Assembly (NCBI RefSeq): GCF_003605435.1
Contig: NZ_QXQB01000002.1
Location: forward strand, 992,001 to 1,056,000
From: Paenibacillus pinisoli
GTDB taxonomy: Bacteria; Bacillota; Bacilli; Paenibacillales; Paenibacillaceae
Length of the DNA: 64,000 nucleotides
Direction of reading: 5' to 3'
Under the pieces are notes generated by a model. The model saw only the letters and a program-made list of their open reading frames with translations. It was not told where the DNA came from and ran no database searches. The position numbers were made by a program, and so were the translations under genes. Below, piece by piece: positions 46,991 through 56,306 of this stretch; the stretch's first letter is position 1; every line of letters starts with the position of its first letter.

Positions 46991-48709
46991 CTAGCTTCTG
47001 CTGAACTGCGCCGTATGCAAGCGGCTGTAGATGCCTCCCGCTGCCACAAGCTCATCATGGCGGCCCTGCTCGGTAATGCCCTGCTCCGTCACGACAACAA
47101 TGCGATCCGCGTTCTTGATTGTAGCCAGCCGGTGCGCAATAACGAGCGTCGTACGTCCTTGCGACAGCTCTGCCAGCGACTGCTGGATGGCTGCTTCCGT
47201 CTCGGTATCCAGCGCCGAAGTCGCCTCGTCGAGGATCAGAATCGGCGGGTTCTTCAGGAACATCCGCGCAATCGCAAGCCGCTGCTTCTGGCCGCCGGAC
47301 AGCTTCACGCCGCGCTCGCCGATCACCGTACTCAGCCCGTCAGGCAGCGATGCAATGAACTCCTCCAGCCTTGCCCGCCTTGCCGCCTCCATAATGTCCC
47401 AATCGTCGGCGCCAAGCTTGCCGTAAGCAATGTTCTCCCTAATCGTGCCTGAGAACAGGAATACATCCTGCTGCACGATACCGATACTTTTGCGCAGCGA
47501 CTCCAGCTTCAAATCACGGATATCATGTCCGTCGATCGTAATGCTGCCGCCTTCAACCTCATAGAATCTTGGCAGCAAGCTGCACAGCGTCGTTTTGCCC
47601 GCTCCGGAAGGTCCAACGAAAGCGACGGTCTCCCCTGCGTGAATGGACAGGTCGATGCCTTGGAGCACCTTAGCTTCGCCCTCATAACCAAAAGTCACGT
47701 TGTTATAGCGGATATCGCCTTGCAGGCGGTCTACCGCAATCGCATTTGGCGAATCTGCGACATCCGGCTCCGTATCCATCAGCTCCACGTAACGCTTGAA
47801 GCCAGCAATGCCTTTCGGATAGCTTTCAATAACGGCATTAATCTTTTCAATCGGCTTGAAGAAAATATTCGTCAGCAAGACGAACATAATGAAATCGCCG
47901 TACGGCATGCCTTTTTGCAATACGTAATATGCGCCTGCAATCAGCACGAACAATGATACCAGCCTCATCAGCATGTAGGAGATCGATGCGTTCATCCCGA
48001 TAAGCTTGTATGCGATCAGCTTCGCCTCGCGGAAACGCAGGTTATTGCTTTTGAACAGCTTGCCTTCATGCTTCTCGTTCGCAAAAGCCTGCACGACTCG
48101 GATGCCGCCAACTGTATCTTCCACACGCGCATTGAAGTCTGCCATGTCGGTGAACAGGCGGTTCGATGCCTTGGTCATCCGTCTGTTGAAGTACAGCACC
48201 AGCCAAATAATAATTGGCACGATAATAAAGGTCATAATCGCCAGCTCCGGCTGGATGAACAGCATAATGCCGAACGCGCCGATCAGCGTCATCGCGGCGA
48301 TGAACATATCCTCCGGCCCATGATGCGCGACCTCGCCGATCTCGAACAGGTCATTCGTCAGCCTGGATAACAAATGTCCGGTCTTCGTATTGTCAAAGTA
48401 ACGGAAGGACAGCTTCTGTACATGGTCGAACAGCAAGCGCCGCATATCCGTCTCAATGTTAATGCCCAGCATATGCCCCCAGTAATTGACGACATAACTC
48501 AAAAACGTATTAACGACATAAATGACAAGCAGTACGGCGCAGGCCGTAATAATAAGTCCCCAGTTCTCATCGGGCAGCAGCTCATTGACGACATGGCCGA
48601 CTGCGATCGGGAACGCCAGCTCCAGCACGGCCAGAATAACCGCGCAAGTAAAATCGAGGAAAAACAGCCGTTTATACGGCTTGTAAAATGAGAAGAAACG
48701 TTTTAACAT
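46991..48709 (-). CDS. ABC exporter (fused permease-ATPase), iron-regulated
   Basis: 572 aa from ATG 48709 (TTGGAG upstream; the frame opens 4 codons before at TTG). Type I exporter half-transporter: six membrane helices (about 15-300) and an ATPase domain with Walker A GPSGAGKTT, Q loop QQDVFLFSGTIRENIAYG, signature LSGGQKQR, Walker B ILILDEATSALD and H loop AHRL. It would act as a homodimer. The upstream region carries a near-perfect Fur box (48751-48765). This combination recalls B. subtilis ywjA, a Fur-controlled exporter of the same size, so export of a siderophore, haem or metal-related compound is a fair guess. Confidence 0.9.
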   Translation of the reverse strand: MLKRFFSFYKPYKRLFFLDFTCAVILAVLELAFPIAVGHVVNELLPDENWGLIITACAVLLVIYVVNTFLSYVVNYWGHMLGINIETDMRRLLFDHVQKLSFRYFDNTKTGHLLSRLTNDLFEIGEVAHHGPEDMFIAAMTLIGAFGIMLFIQPELAIMTFIIVPIIIWLVLYFNRRMTKASNRLFTDMADFNARVEDTVGGIRVVQAFANEKHEGKLFKSNNLRFREAKLIAYKLIGMNASISYMLMRLVSLFVLIAGAYYVLQKGMPYGDFIMFVLLTNIFFKPIEKINAVIESYPKGIAGFKRYVELMDTEPDVADSPNAIAVDRLQGDIRYNNVTFGYEGEAKVLQGIDLSIHAGETVAFVGPSGAGKTTLCSLLPRFYEVEGGSITIDGHDIRDLKLESLRKSIGIVQQDVFLFSGTIRENIAYGKLGADDWDIMEAARRARLEEFIASLPDGLSTVIGERGVKLSGGQKQRLAIARMFLKNPPILILDEATSALDTETEAAIQQSLAELSQGRTTLVIAHRLATIKNADRIVVVTEQGITEQGRHDELVAAGGIYSRLHTAQFSRS

Positions 48710-48750
48710 CTTGAACTCCAATTCTGTCCTTCTTCTAGCACGGGACTAAA

Positions 48751-48765
48751 TGATAATGATTTTCA
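48751..48765. promoter_or_regulatory. Fur box upstream of ABC exporter
   Basis: TGATAATGATTTTCA matches the TGATAATnATTATCA 7-1-7 consensus at 13 of 14 defined bases. It lies 42 bases before the ATG of the exporter gene. A further palindrome GATTTTC-AAACAG-GAAAATC overlaps it (48758-48777). Confidence 0.75.
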
Positions 48766-48799
48766 AACAGGAAAATCATAACCAATCCCTTTTATAGTG

Positions 48800-49609
48800 T
48801 CAAGGTAATGAATGGTTTATAACAATACGTTCAGCATGCGTATAGACTGTAAATTGACTGCCCCGGATAAACCCCACGCATGTAATGCCCAAGTCATGGG
48901 CCAGCCGAAGCGCCAAATCCGTTGGGGCCGACTTGCTGAGCAGCATGCCGCAGCCCATCTTGGCCGCCTTCAATACCACCTCCGACGACAGCCTCCCGCT
49001 GAATACGATGGCCTTGCTTCCTGTGCCGATTCGGTGAAGCAGGCAATGGCCGTACAGCTTATCCAACGCATTATGGCGGCCGACATCCGTCATGACAGCC
49101 AGAAGCCCGTCTCCATCGGCTAGAGCGGCATTATGAACGCCTCCCGAGCTGTGAAAGTCGCTGGACCTGCCCTGCAATTGTTCCATCAGTGAAATGCATT
49201 GCTCTGGCGTCCATATCCCTCTGGTCACGATCGTTCGCGCGGTCAGCATATCGTTGTGAAAATAAAACTGGCGGCTCTTCCCGCAGCAGCTTCCGATGAA
49301 CCGCTTCGATACCTTCTCCCGCGCCACAGACGGCTGGCCGGCCAGCTCTGCATATGCAAACCCGCTATCCTCGTCAATGTGAAGACGCTTCACCTGAGCA
49401 GCCTCACGAATCATTCCCTCGGATGCAAGAAATCCGTAAACCAGCTCCCGAAGATGGGACGGCGAACAGACAATCGTCGCGAATTCCTCCCCGTCCAGCT
49501 TTACCGTCAGGGCAAATTCAGTCGCGATCTGATCGTCCAGCGCTTCGAACTGTCCCGTATCGCCCCGGTACCGCATCGCTCCCCATAACGATAGATTGCC
49601 TCTGTCCAT
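48800..49609 (-). CDS. fdhD: Formate dehydrogenase accessory sulfurtransferase FdhD
   Basis: 269 aa from ATG 49609 (GGGGAGGAG upstream); an earlier ATG at 49627 lies within that site. FdhD delivers sulfur to the molybdenum cofactor of formate dehydrogenase-like enzymes. Markers: LPVEVPLTIxxN-like start (here EFALTVKLDGEEFATIVCSPSHLRELVYGFLASEGM), the Cys-bearing loop FIGSCCGKSR, SSDFHSSGGVHNAAL, DVGRHNALDKL, FSGRLSSEVVLKAAKMGC and SAPTDLALRLA. It lies 21 bases after the oxidoreductase gene and is surely cotranscribed with it. Confidence 0.94.
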   Translation of the reverse strand: MDRGNLSLWGAMRYRGDTGQFEALDDQIATEFALTVKLDGEEFATIVCSPSHLRELVYGFLASEGMIREAAQVKRLHIDEDSGFAYAELAGQPSVAREKVSKRFIGSCCGKSRQFYFHNDMLTARTIVTRGIWTPEQCISLMEQLQGRSSDFHSSGGVHNAALADGDGLLAVMTDVGRHNALDKLYGHCLLHRIGTGSKAIVFSGRLSSEVVLKAAKMGCGMLLSKSAPTDLALRLAHDLGITCVGFIRGSQFTVYTHAERIVINHSLP

Positions 49610-49630
49610 CGAGTCGCTCCTCCCCATAAG

Positions 49631-51988
49631 TCAAGCTGGCGGCTCCATGTCCAGCTCCTCTACCGCCTTCTCCGCATATCGCGTATCCTTGTGCGCATAG
49701 TACCGGTCCGCCCGTTCGATATGAACAGACGCGTTGTATTCCGGGATGCCGGCATGAGGCTCGTAGACGCCTCGCTTGAACAGCATATTGCTCTCCGGCC
49801 AGTACAGCTCAATATTGCCGCTTGCGACCGGAGCCAGCTTCGCGCGGCCGTGGAAGAGGCCGTGCCGGTTATGCACCACGATGTCATCCCCGTCCTTCAG
49901 GTCCAGCCTGCCTGCATCCTCGCTGCTAAGCAGCACATCATGCCGGGCCGCGGCGTTGAAGCTGTCCTTCTCTCCATAAATCATGGAGTTGAACTGCTTT
50001 CCTCTTCTAGTCGTCGCATACATCCGCCCTCCCGAACGCAGCAAATCCGGAATCGCGATCGGCAGCAACTGCCCTTTGCCATCCGGCGTCGGACATTGGC
50101 CTCCCTCGCATAGCCAGGCATTGCCCCATTGGAAGACGTCGCCCCGATGGCGAAGCGTCTGAATGCCGTCATAGTTTGGCGCGGCTAGCGCAATCTCCTT
50201 ACGGATGTCCTCCGCGCTGCGGAAGCGGGCCAGCGTTCCCTTCTCTCCGCTAATGCGCTCCGCAAGCTCGCCGAATATGTCCCATTCCGCCCGCGCTTCC
50301 CCGATGCGCGGACCTGCGATCTCCGGAGAGAAATAGACCATCCTCTCCGTCGATGTCGATGTGCCTCCCCCCGGCTGCTCATAACGGGTCATGGCCGGCA
50401 GCACAATCACTTCTTCGACGGCATCGGCAAGCGCCGAGCTATTCAGCACGATGTCCTGATGCACACGCAGCTCGACCGCTTCCAGGCAAGCTTGGACATG
50501 CTGCGGGTCCGGCATCGTCTCCAGGAAATTCCCGCCGGATGTATAGAACAGCCGCAGCTTTTGCTCATGACCCTCCGGCAGCAAGGCGTTCTCCAGCGAC
50601 ACCCCGACGATATCTCCTTGCCACTCAGGCAGCGGGAATTGCCAGACCGCTTCGATTCTGGCCCGGTCCTCCGCAGAACTCATCTCTCCGCCCGGCAAGC
50701 TGAACGGGTCCGCCCCCATCTCCCCGGAGCCTTGCACGCCGCTATGTCCGCGGATCGGCATCAAGCCACAATGCTCCCTGCCCAAAAAACCTCGCAGCAG
50801 AGCCAAGTTGGCGACCTGCGAGATATTGTCCGTGCCGAATCGGTGCTGCGTCAGCCCCATGCTCCATACGAAGACGCCGGAACGCGCGCCGGCAAGCAGT
50901 CGGGCCAGCTCCTCCATCCGGGGGCGCGCAAGTCCCGAAGAACGCTCGATATCCGCCCATGCCAGAGCTTCCACATGTATGCGAAGCGACTCATATCCGT
51001 TCGTATGGAGACTGACAAACTCATGGTCAATGGCAGAGCCGCGCTCCGCTTCCTCCATCTCGAACCAGCACTTCATAATGCCATGCATGAAGGCAATATC
51101 CCCGCCGATGCTTACTTGGTAGAAGTCGTCCGCAAGCTTCGTGCCGAACAGGGCCGATTCTGCGATAGACGGAATCCAATACCCGTCCATCGCTGGCTCG
51201 CGATACGGATTGATGACGATAATTTTCGTCCCTTTGCGCTTCGCGGCGTACATATATTTGGTTGACACCGGCTGATTGTTCGCCGCTACGCTGCCCCAGA
51301 ACAGCAGCACATCGGTCCCGATCCAGTCCTTGTAGCTGCAAGTGGATGCGCCCACGCCAATGGAGCGCTTCAAGGCAGTCTTGGACGGCGAGTGGCAGAT
51401 GCGGGACGCATTGTCGATATGATTCGTGCCGATCGCCCTCGCGGCTTTCGCTGCCGCGTAATAGGTCTCGTTCGTAATGCCTCTCCCCGTCAAATAAAAC
51501 GCAATTGCCTTCGGATCAATCGCCTGCGCCTTGCCTGCGATCCGCGACAACGCCTCATCCCAGCTTAGCCTGCTGAAGCGGGATTCGCCTCTTCGGCGAA
51601 TCAGAGGATACGGCAGTCGCCCGAGCTGCCTCAGCTCCGCGCTGCTCAGCTTCCTTAGCTCCGCAATGTCCGCATGCAGCCAGCGCTCTTTCATTGCCGG
51701 CATCGTATTAAGCCGAAGCACATTAAGGCGCGTCGTACAGACATGAGGCCCTTCCAGCGTCTGGTCATAGAGGCCGGACACGCCAAGCGCGCAGCCGTCG
51801 CATACCCCTTGCGTCAGAATCCGGTAAGCATAAGGCAGATTGTCGCGGTTATCCCATACCGTCTTGAACGTATCGCGAATATGATGCGGCTTGACAAGGC
51901 CGAGCCCGAACGGCCGCTTGCTTACCCACAGGCGGGAGTCCCAGCTCTTCGGCAGCCTGATCCGCCCTGTATGTTTTGTTTTGCCCAT
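49631..51988 (-). CDS. FdhF/YdeP-family molybdopterin oxidoreductase
   Basis: 785 aa from ATG 51988 (GGGAGGGG upstream); the open frame extends 28 codons further without a site. Molybdopterin-guanine-dinucleotide enzyme of the YdeP type: the N-terminal Cys segment GVCDGCALGVSGLYDQTLEGPHVCTTRLN, WDEALSRIAGKAQAI, GRGITNETYYAAAKAAR, WGSVAANNQPVSTKYMYAAKRKGTKIIVINP, QHRFGTDNISQVANLALLRGFLG and a C-terminal MopB domain (MIYGEKDSFNAA, DIVVHNRHG). There is no in-frame UGA, so no selenocysteine. It needs FdhD, encoded next. Its natural substrate is not firmly known; formate oxidation is possible. Confidence 0.9.
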   Translation of the reverse strand: MGKTKHTGRIRLPKSWDSRLWVSKRPFGLGLVKPHHIRDTFKTVWDNRDNLPYAYRILTQGVCDGCALGVSGLYDQTLEGPHVCTTRLNVLRLNTMPAMKERWLHADIAELRKLSSAELRQLGRLPYPLIRRRGESRFSRLSWDEALSRIAGKAQAIDPKAIAFYLTGRGITNETYYAAAKAARAIGTNHIDNASRICHSPSKTALKRSIGVGASTCSYKDWIGTDVLLFWGSVAANNQPVSTKYMYAAKRKGTKIIVINPYREPAMDGYWIPSIAESALFGTKLADDFYQVSIGGDIAFMHGIMKCWFEMEEAERGSAIDHEFVSLHTNGYESLRIHVEALAWADIERSSGLARPRMEELARLLAGARSGVFVWSMGLTQHRFGTDNISQVANLALLRGFLGREHCGLMPIRGHSGVQGSGEMGADPFSLPGGEMSSAEDRARIEAVWQFPLPEWQGDIVGVSLENALLPEGHEQKLRLFYTSGGNFLETMPDPQHVQACLEAVELRVHQDIVLNSSALADAVEEVIVLPAMTRYEQPGGGTSTSTERMVYFSPEIAGPRIGEARAEWDIFGELAERISGEKGTLARFRSAEDIRKEIALAAPNYDGIQTLRHRGDVFQWGNAWLCEGGQCPTPDGKGQLLPIAIPDLLRSGGRMYATTRRGKQFNSMIYGEKDSFNAAARHDVLLSSEDAGRLDLKDGDDIVVHNRHGLFHGRAKLAPVASGNIELYWPESNMLFKRGVYEPHAGIPEYNASVHIERADRYYAHKDTRYAEKAVEELDMEPPA

Positions 51989-52165
51989 GCCATTCCCCTC
52001 CCAATCCCAATCTATCAAGCAGCGATAGAAAAAAGACCACCTTCTCAATGTCCCCAAGTGTCTCCACTCCAAAGCTCATTTTCCAGCAGTCGTTATCATT
52101 CGTTCCTACAACGGTTCGATTCAGCCCAGTTTACCAAGAAAACGGTTACATGACAATGCAAAACA

Positions 52166-52191
52166 AGGCAGCCTGGATCAACAGACTGCCT
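52166..52191 (-). terminator. Terminator after the IF-3-like gene
   Basis: A 10-bp stem (AGGCAGTCTG / CAGGCTGCCT, one G-U pair) with a 6-base loop is followed on the minus strand by TGTTTTG. The remaining bases to 52294 hold no gene. Confidence 0.7.
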
Positions 52192-52294
52192 GTATAAGCT
52201 GTATAGAAGTTCCCTGGCCGCTTCTGCCGCTTGCCGCCTTAATCTCTGCCCGCAGCAGCATTCTTATATCGGTCCCGTACAGCACTATGCCCAA

Positions 52295-52792
52295 TTACTT
52301 CGGCAGCAGCTCCAAAGCCGCCTGCTTGCCGCTCAACTGGACGCCGGTCTTGCGGGTCCCGCTCGCCTTCAAATCATTGGCGAGCCCCTCCAGCAGCGTC
52401 TTCGCCGCAGGTCCTTCCTTGCCCTGGATACGAACCACCAGCAGAACGCCATGCCCTGATTCCAGCAGCTTCTCTGCTTGCCGGCGCTTGGTCTCGTAGT
52501 CATGCTCCTCAATGCTTGCGGACAGACGGATTTCCTTCACTTTGATCTGCCCGTCCTTCTGGCGCGCTTCCTTCCCCGCCTGGTCCTTCTCGCGTTTTGC
52601 AGCGCCGCGGCTGACCAGCCGGCAAGGCGGCGGGCTGCTCATCAGCGAATCGCAGACCAGATCAGCCTTCAGCTGCTTCGCCAAGTCGAGCGCCTCCTGC
52701 CTGGAGACAACACCAAGCTGCTCGCCGTCCAGCCCTGTCAGCGACACCTCAGCCGCCTTAATCGCTTCATTCATAATCAGTTTGGATGCCAT
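52295..52792 (-). CDS. Divergent translation initiation factor IF-3 paralogue
   Basis: 165 aa in the two-domain form of IF-3. The N-domain has IMNEAIKAAEVSLTGLDGEQLGVVSRQEALDLAKQLKADLV and a PPPCRLVSRGAAKREKDQ linker, the C-domain has VKEIRLSASIEEHDYETKRRQAEKLLESGHGVLLVVRIQGKEG. Compared with the usual IF-3 it lacks the VEVAPNAKPPVCRIMDYGK wording and the VRFRGRE loop is VRIQGKE. It is not next to rpmI-rplT and starts with ATG, not the AUU of true infC. So it is a second, diverged copy, perhaps used under special conditions. ATG with a GGGAG site. Confidence 0.85.
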   Translation of the reverse strand: MASKLIMNEAIKAAEVSLTGLDGEQLGVVSRQEALDLAKQLKADLVCDSLMSSPPPCRLVSRGAAKREKDQAGKEARQKDGQIKVKEIRLSASIEEHDYETKRRQAEKLLESGHGVLLVVRIQGKEGPAAKTLLEGLANDLKASGTRKTGVQLSGKQAALELLPK

Positions 52793-52927
52793 CGTTATTT
52801 CTCCCTTAATCCATATATGACCGCCGCAGCTTCACCCGGCGATACCTTGCCCCTATTATGGGCAAATCAAGCGGCAATCGCAAGATCGTGAAGCCGCTCC
52901 CTCATCCCCCCGGCCATTCGAAATTCA

Positions 52928-53593
52928 TTATCCGGCATGCGCGCCCACAAGGGTTTGGAAATCAAGCTTTGTCAGCGACTCCGCATGAATGTAACGTGTC
53001 TCTTGGTCAAAGGTAAGCATCTGTGTCAACGGGTTCGGAACGATAACACATGACATGCCAGCCGCCACCGCTGCTCTGGCTCCATTTGGCGAATCCTCGA
53101 TGGCGATCGTTTCTTCCGGCTTGACGCCTAGCTTCTCCATCGCCTTCACATATAGCTCCGGATCAGGCTTCACCTGGCTCACATCGTCGGCCGTACAGAT
53201 CACCTCGAAGTAATGGGCAATTCCGAGCGCTTCCAGATGCCGGTCAATCCACGCTTTCCCGGAGCTGGAAGCCAGGCCGATTCGAAGACCGGCGTCCTTC
53301 GCTAGCTTTAAGTAATCCAAAATGCCTTCGCGCACCACTTCTTTCTCCAGCAGGGCTGAATGATCGGCATGAATCTTCAACCGAAATTGCTCCTTGTCAA
53401 TCGGCAGGCCCAGCTCTGTCATCAGATACTCATAAGGATTAAAAGTATTGTTATTCGTGCCTACGCACTCCGAATATTGATCAATCGTCAGTTCAACGCC
53501 ATGCTCCTTGTAAGCATCACGGAAAGCATAAAACCAAGGTGTCTCTGTATCCAGAATCGTACCGTCGAAGTCAAAAATAATAGCTTTTACCAT
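52928..53593 (-). CDS. HAD-superfamily hydrolase (beta-phosphoglucomutase-like)
   Basis: 221 aa from ATG 53593 (GGGGAGGAG upstream). HAD subfamily IA: motif I FDFDGTILDTET, motif II GLASSSGK, motif III Lys in QVKPDPELYVKA, motif IV AIEDSPNGARAA. A helical cap lies between residues 15 and 85. The set is typical of YhcW/beta-phosphoglucomutase-like phosphatases acting on small sugar phosphates. It stands alone; the 50-bp repeat array lies upstream of it. Confidence 0.9.
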   Translation of the reverse strand: MVKAIIFDFDGTILDTETPWFYAFRDAYKEHGVELTIDQYSECVGTNNNTFNPYEYLMTELGLPIDKEQFRLKIHADHSALLEKEVVREGILDYLKLAKDAGLRIGLASSSGKAWIDRHLEALGIAHYFEVICTADDVSQVKPDPELYVKAMEKLGVKPEETIAIEDSPNGARAAVAAGMSCVIVPNPLTQMLTFDQETRYIHAESLTKLDFQTLVGAHAG

Positions 53594-53740
53594 AGGTGTG
53601 CTCCTCCCCGTCATCTAGCAATCGTAATGTTAACAAGACGGTAGCACGACAGCATAAGAACGTCAAGACAAGCCATCCCATATCGCCGCCATACGCAACC
53701 GCCGTTCTCCTTCACAGCAATCGGCGATAGCGATTTCCCG

Positions 53741-54470
53741 CCTCTAACGCCGCCCCGCATCGTTGCATCGTCATTTCTGCCAATTTCCCGCCTCTAACGC
53801 CGCCTCGCACCGTTGCATCGTCATTTCTGCCAATTCCCCGCCTCTAGCGCCGCCTCGCATCGTTGCATCGTCATTTCTGCCAACTCTACGCCTCTAACGC
53901 CGCCTCACATCTCTGCATCATCATTTCTGCCCATCCCCCGCTTCTAACGCCGCCTCGCATCGTTGCATCGTCATTTCTGCCAATTCCTCGCCCCTAACGC
54001 CGCCTCACGTCGCTGCATCGTCATTTCTGCCAATTCCCTGTCTCTAACGCCGCCTCGCATCGTTGCATCGCCATATCTGCCAATTCCCCGTCTCTAGCGC
54101 CGCCTCACACCGTTGCATCAACATTTCTGCCAATTCCCCGCCTCTAACGCCGCCTCGCATCGTTGCATCGTCATTTCTGCCAATTCCCCGCCCCTAACGC
54201 CGCCTCGCACCGTTGCATCAACATTTCTGCCAATTCCCCGCCTCTAACGCCGCCTCGCACCGTTGCATCATCATTTCTGCCAACTCAACGTCTCTAACAC
54301 CGCCTCACATCGTTGCATCGCCATTTCCGCCAGTCCTAAACCTCTAACGCCGCCTCACATCGTTGCATCGCCATTTCCGCCAATTCCCCGCCTCTAACGC
54401 CGCTCCGCACCGTTGCATCGCCATTTCCGCCCATCCCCCGCTTCCAACACCGCCACACGGCGCTAATCGC
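53741..54470. repeat. 50-bp tandem repeat array (14 full units plus a partial one)
   Basis: Units begin CCTCTAACGC at every 50th base from 53741 to 54391; a degenerate one starts at 54441. The period never varies. The consensus contains CGCCGCCTCGCATCGTTGCA, then TCGTCATTTCTGCCAATTCC. Changes between units are single-base substitutions (T/C at CGTCATT or CGCCATT, CAT/CAC). There is no spacer, leader or cas gene, so it is not CRISPR. The array lies between the HAD gene and the terminator of the MFS gene; no gene is visible from 53594 to 53740 or from 54471 to 54557. Confidence 0.93.
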
Positions 54471-54557
54471 ACCAAAAGCACGGGATTTCCCAGAATAAAT
54501 ACTAGATTACTAAATAACTGTACGCTCTTTTCTATATTGCAAGACGAGCCAAATACC

Positions 54558-54595
54558 AAAAAAGGCGATGCAGGGATCGCACCCTGCACCGCCTT
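54558..54595 (-). terminator. Terminator after MFS transporter gene
   Basis: On the minus strand a 14-bp stem (AAGGCGGTGCAGGG / CCCTGCATCGCCTT, one mismatch) with a 6-base loop is followed by TTTTTTGG. Confidence 0.88.
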
Positions 54596-54708
54596 CACTT
54601 CAATTCATCAACTGAGATGTCTCATCAAGTTAATCTTCTTTTAAGACAGCTCCCGTTCTATTCTCCTATATCCTTGGCGATCATTCACCTCATCAATTGT
54701 TGACCCTG

Positions 54709-56250
54709 TTAATGGGAAGCATGCTGACCCTCTTCGCCTTTTGCAATAGCCGATACATCCAGCTTGCTTCTGCCCATAAAGAATGCTACGCAAAGCGCGA
54801 GGGTTGCCGGAATGGCAGCCAGAGCGAACGTCAATGTAATCGACGACGACAAGGCGCTCGTGATCGTGTCCAGCACCTCCGCCGGGAAGCTTGCTCGCGT
54901 CTCCGGCTTCAGCAGCTCGCGCGGATCGCCGAAGGCCATATCGCCTCCGCCTTGGCCGCCAGCGGCGAACGCATCCGCCAGCTTGTTCGTCAGCGCATTG
55001 CTTTGGACAATGCCGAATACCGTAATGCCGACGGTCATGCCAAGCGAGCGGATGAACGTTAGCGTCGAGCTCGCCGTTCCGCGCTGCCGCGCAGAAATGC
55101 CGTGGATAGCGGCATTGCTAAGCACGGAGAAGGAAGCGCCGATGCCAAGTCCAATCAGGATCATAAACAGCGTTACTTGCAAGCGGCTGGAGTCCGGCGA
55201 CAAGGTCGTGACCAGCAGCGTGCCCGCGACCAGCAGGATCAGCGTTGATACCATAATGTTCCGGTACGGCATCTTCGTCATCAGGAAGCCGCCGAGCGAA
55301 GCGGTGACGACAGAGCCTACCATCATCGGGAGCAGCACAAGTCCGGAGTTGGTCGCCGTTCCGCCCAGGACGCCCTGGATGAAGATCGGAATGTATACCG
55401 ATGCGACGATAAACGCCGCGCCGCTGAAGAATGAAGTCAGGATGCTCGTCGCGTATACGCGGTTTTTGAACAGCGCATACGTAATAATCGGCTCCTTCGC
55501 CTTCGTCTCTACATACAAGAAGATCGCCAGCAGCACTGCGCTTGCCGCGAACATGCTGATAATCTCCCAAGAGCCCCAAGGGAACGTCTTGCCGCCAAGC
55601 TCCAGGCCCAGCATCAAGCCGATAACCGCCCCGATCAGCGTAGCGGCGCCCAGCCAGTCGATCGGCTGCTTGGACCGGTCATGCGACTCTTTATAAAAGA
55701 ATGCGATCATACAGAACGCAATAACGCCGAGCGGCAAGTTAATATAGAACACCCATTGCCACGCAATGTGGTCCGTAATATAGGCGCCAAGCAGCGGCCC
55801 GAATATGCTGGACATACCGAATACCGCGCCAAACAAGCCGCCCAGCTTGCCGCGTGATTGCAGCGGCACCGCATCGAACATAATGGTGAAGGATGTCGGG
55901 ATCAGCGCGCCCGCTCCAATGCCTTGAATGGCCCGGAACAGGGCCAGCTCCGTTATCGTGGACGCGGTGCCGCATAGTGCCGAGCCGATCATAAAAATAA
56001 TCAGTCCGAACACGAAGAACCGCTTCCGCCCGTACATATCCGACAGCTTGCCGAAGATCGGCATCCCAGCCATCTCCGCCACCATATAGGCGGAGGTGAC
56101 CCATACGAACTTGTCGAGCCCGCCCAGCTCTCCTACGATATTGCCCATAGCTGTAGCAACGATTGTATTGTCCATCGACGCCATTAGAATGGCGAGCAAT
56201 AGTCCGGCAATGACGACGCCGAGACGATTTTGTTGTGGTAATGCTGACAT
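54709..56250 (-). CDS. DHA2-family multidrug MFS transporter (EmrB/QacA type)
   Basis: 513 aa, 14 membrane helices. Family motifs: motif D1 near LLLAILMASMDNTIVATAMGNI, motif A GKLSDMYGRKR, motif B FRAIQGIGAGALIPTSFTI, motif C FGPLLGAYITDHIAWQWVFYINLPLG. The long hydrophilic loop near the end (AFAAGGQGGGDMAFGDPRELL) lies between the last helices. It exports drugs or other amphiphiles with protons. It begins 56 bases after the bacF gene on the same strand without a terminator between, so it may share the yhbD-bacEF transcript. Confidence 0.92.
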   Translation of the reverse strand: MSALPQQNRLGVVIAGLLLAILMASMDNTIVATAMGNIVGELGGLDKFVWVTSAYMVAEMAGMPIFGKLSDMYGRKRFFVFGLIIFMIGSALCGTASTITELALFRAIQGIGAGALIPTSFTIMFDAVPLQSRGKLGGLFGAVFGMSSIFGPLLGAYITDHIAWQWVFYINLPLGVIAFCMIAFFYKESHDRSKQPIDWLGAATLIGAVIGLMLGLELGGKTFPWGSWEIISMFAASAVLLAIFLYVETKAKEPIITYALFKNRVYATSILTSFFSGAAFIVASVYIPIFIQGVLGGTATNSGLVLLPMMVGSVVTASLGGFLMTKMPYRNIMVSTLILLVAGTLLVTTLSPDSSRLQVTLFMILIGLGIGASFSVLSNAAIHGISARQRGTASSTLTFIRSLGMTVGITVFGIVQSNALTNKLADAFAAGGQGGGDMAFGDPRELLKPETRASFPAEVLDTITSALSSSITLTFALAAIPATLALCVAFFMGRSKLDVSAIAKGEEGQHASH

Positions 56251-56306
56251 GATTTGCGTTCCTCTCTTCTTCCTCTAGCATTGAGGCTCATGACGAGCCG
56301 ATTTCC

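Noticed and set aside
49631-51988. Selenocysteine in the formate dehydrogenase-like enzyme
   Set aside because: No in-frame UGA occurs; the YdeP type uses no selenocysteine.
53741-54470. Possible CRISPR array
   Set aside because: The whole 50-bp unit repeats with scattered substitutions; there are no unique spacers, no leader and no cas genes nearby.
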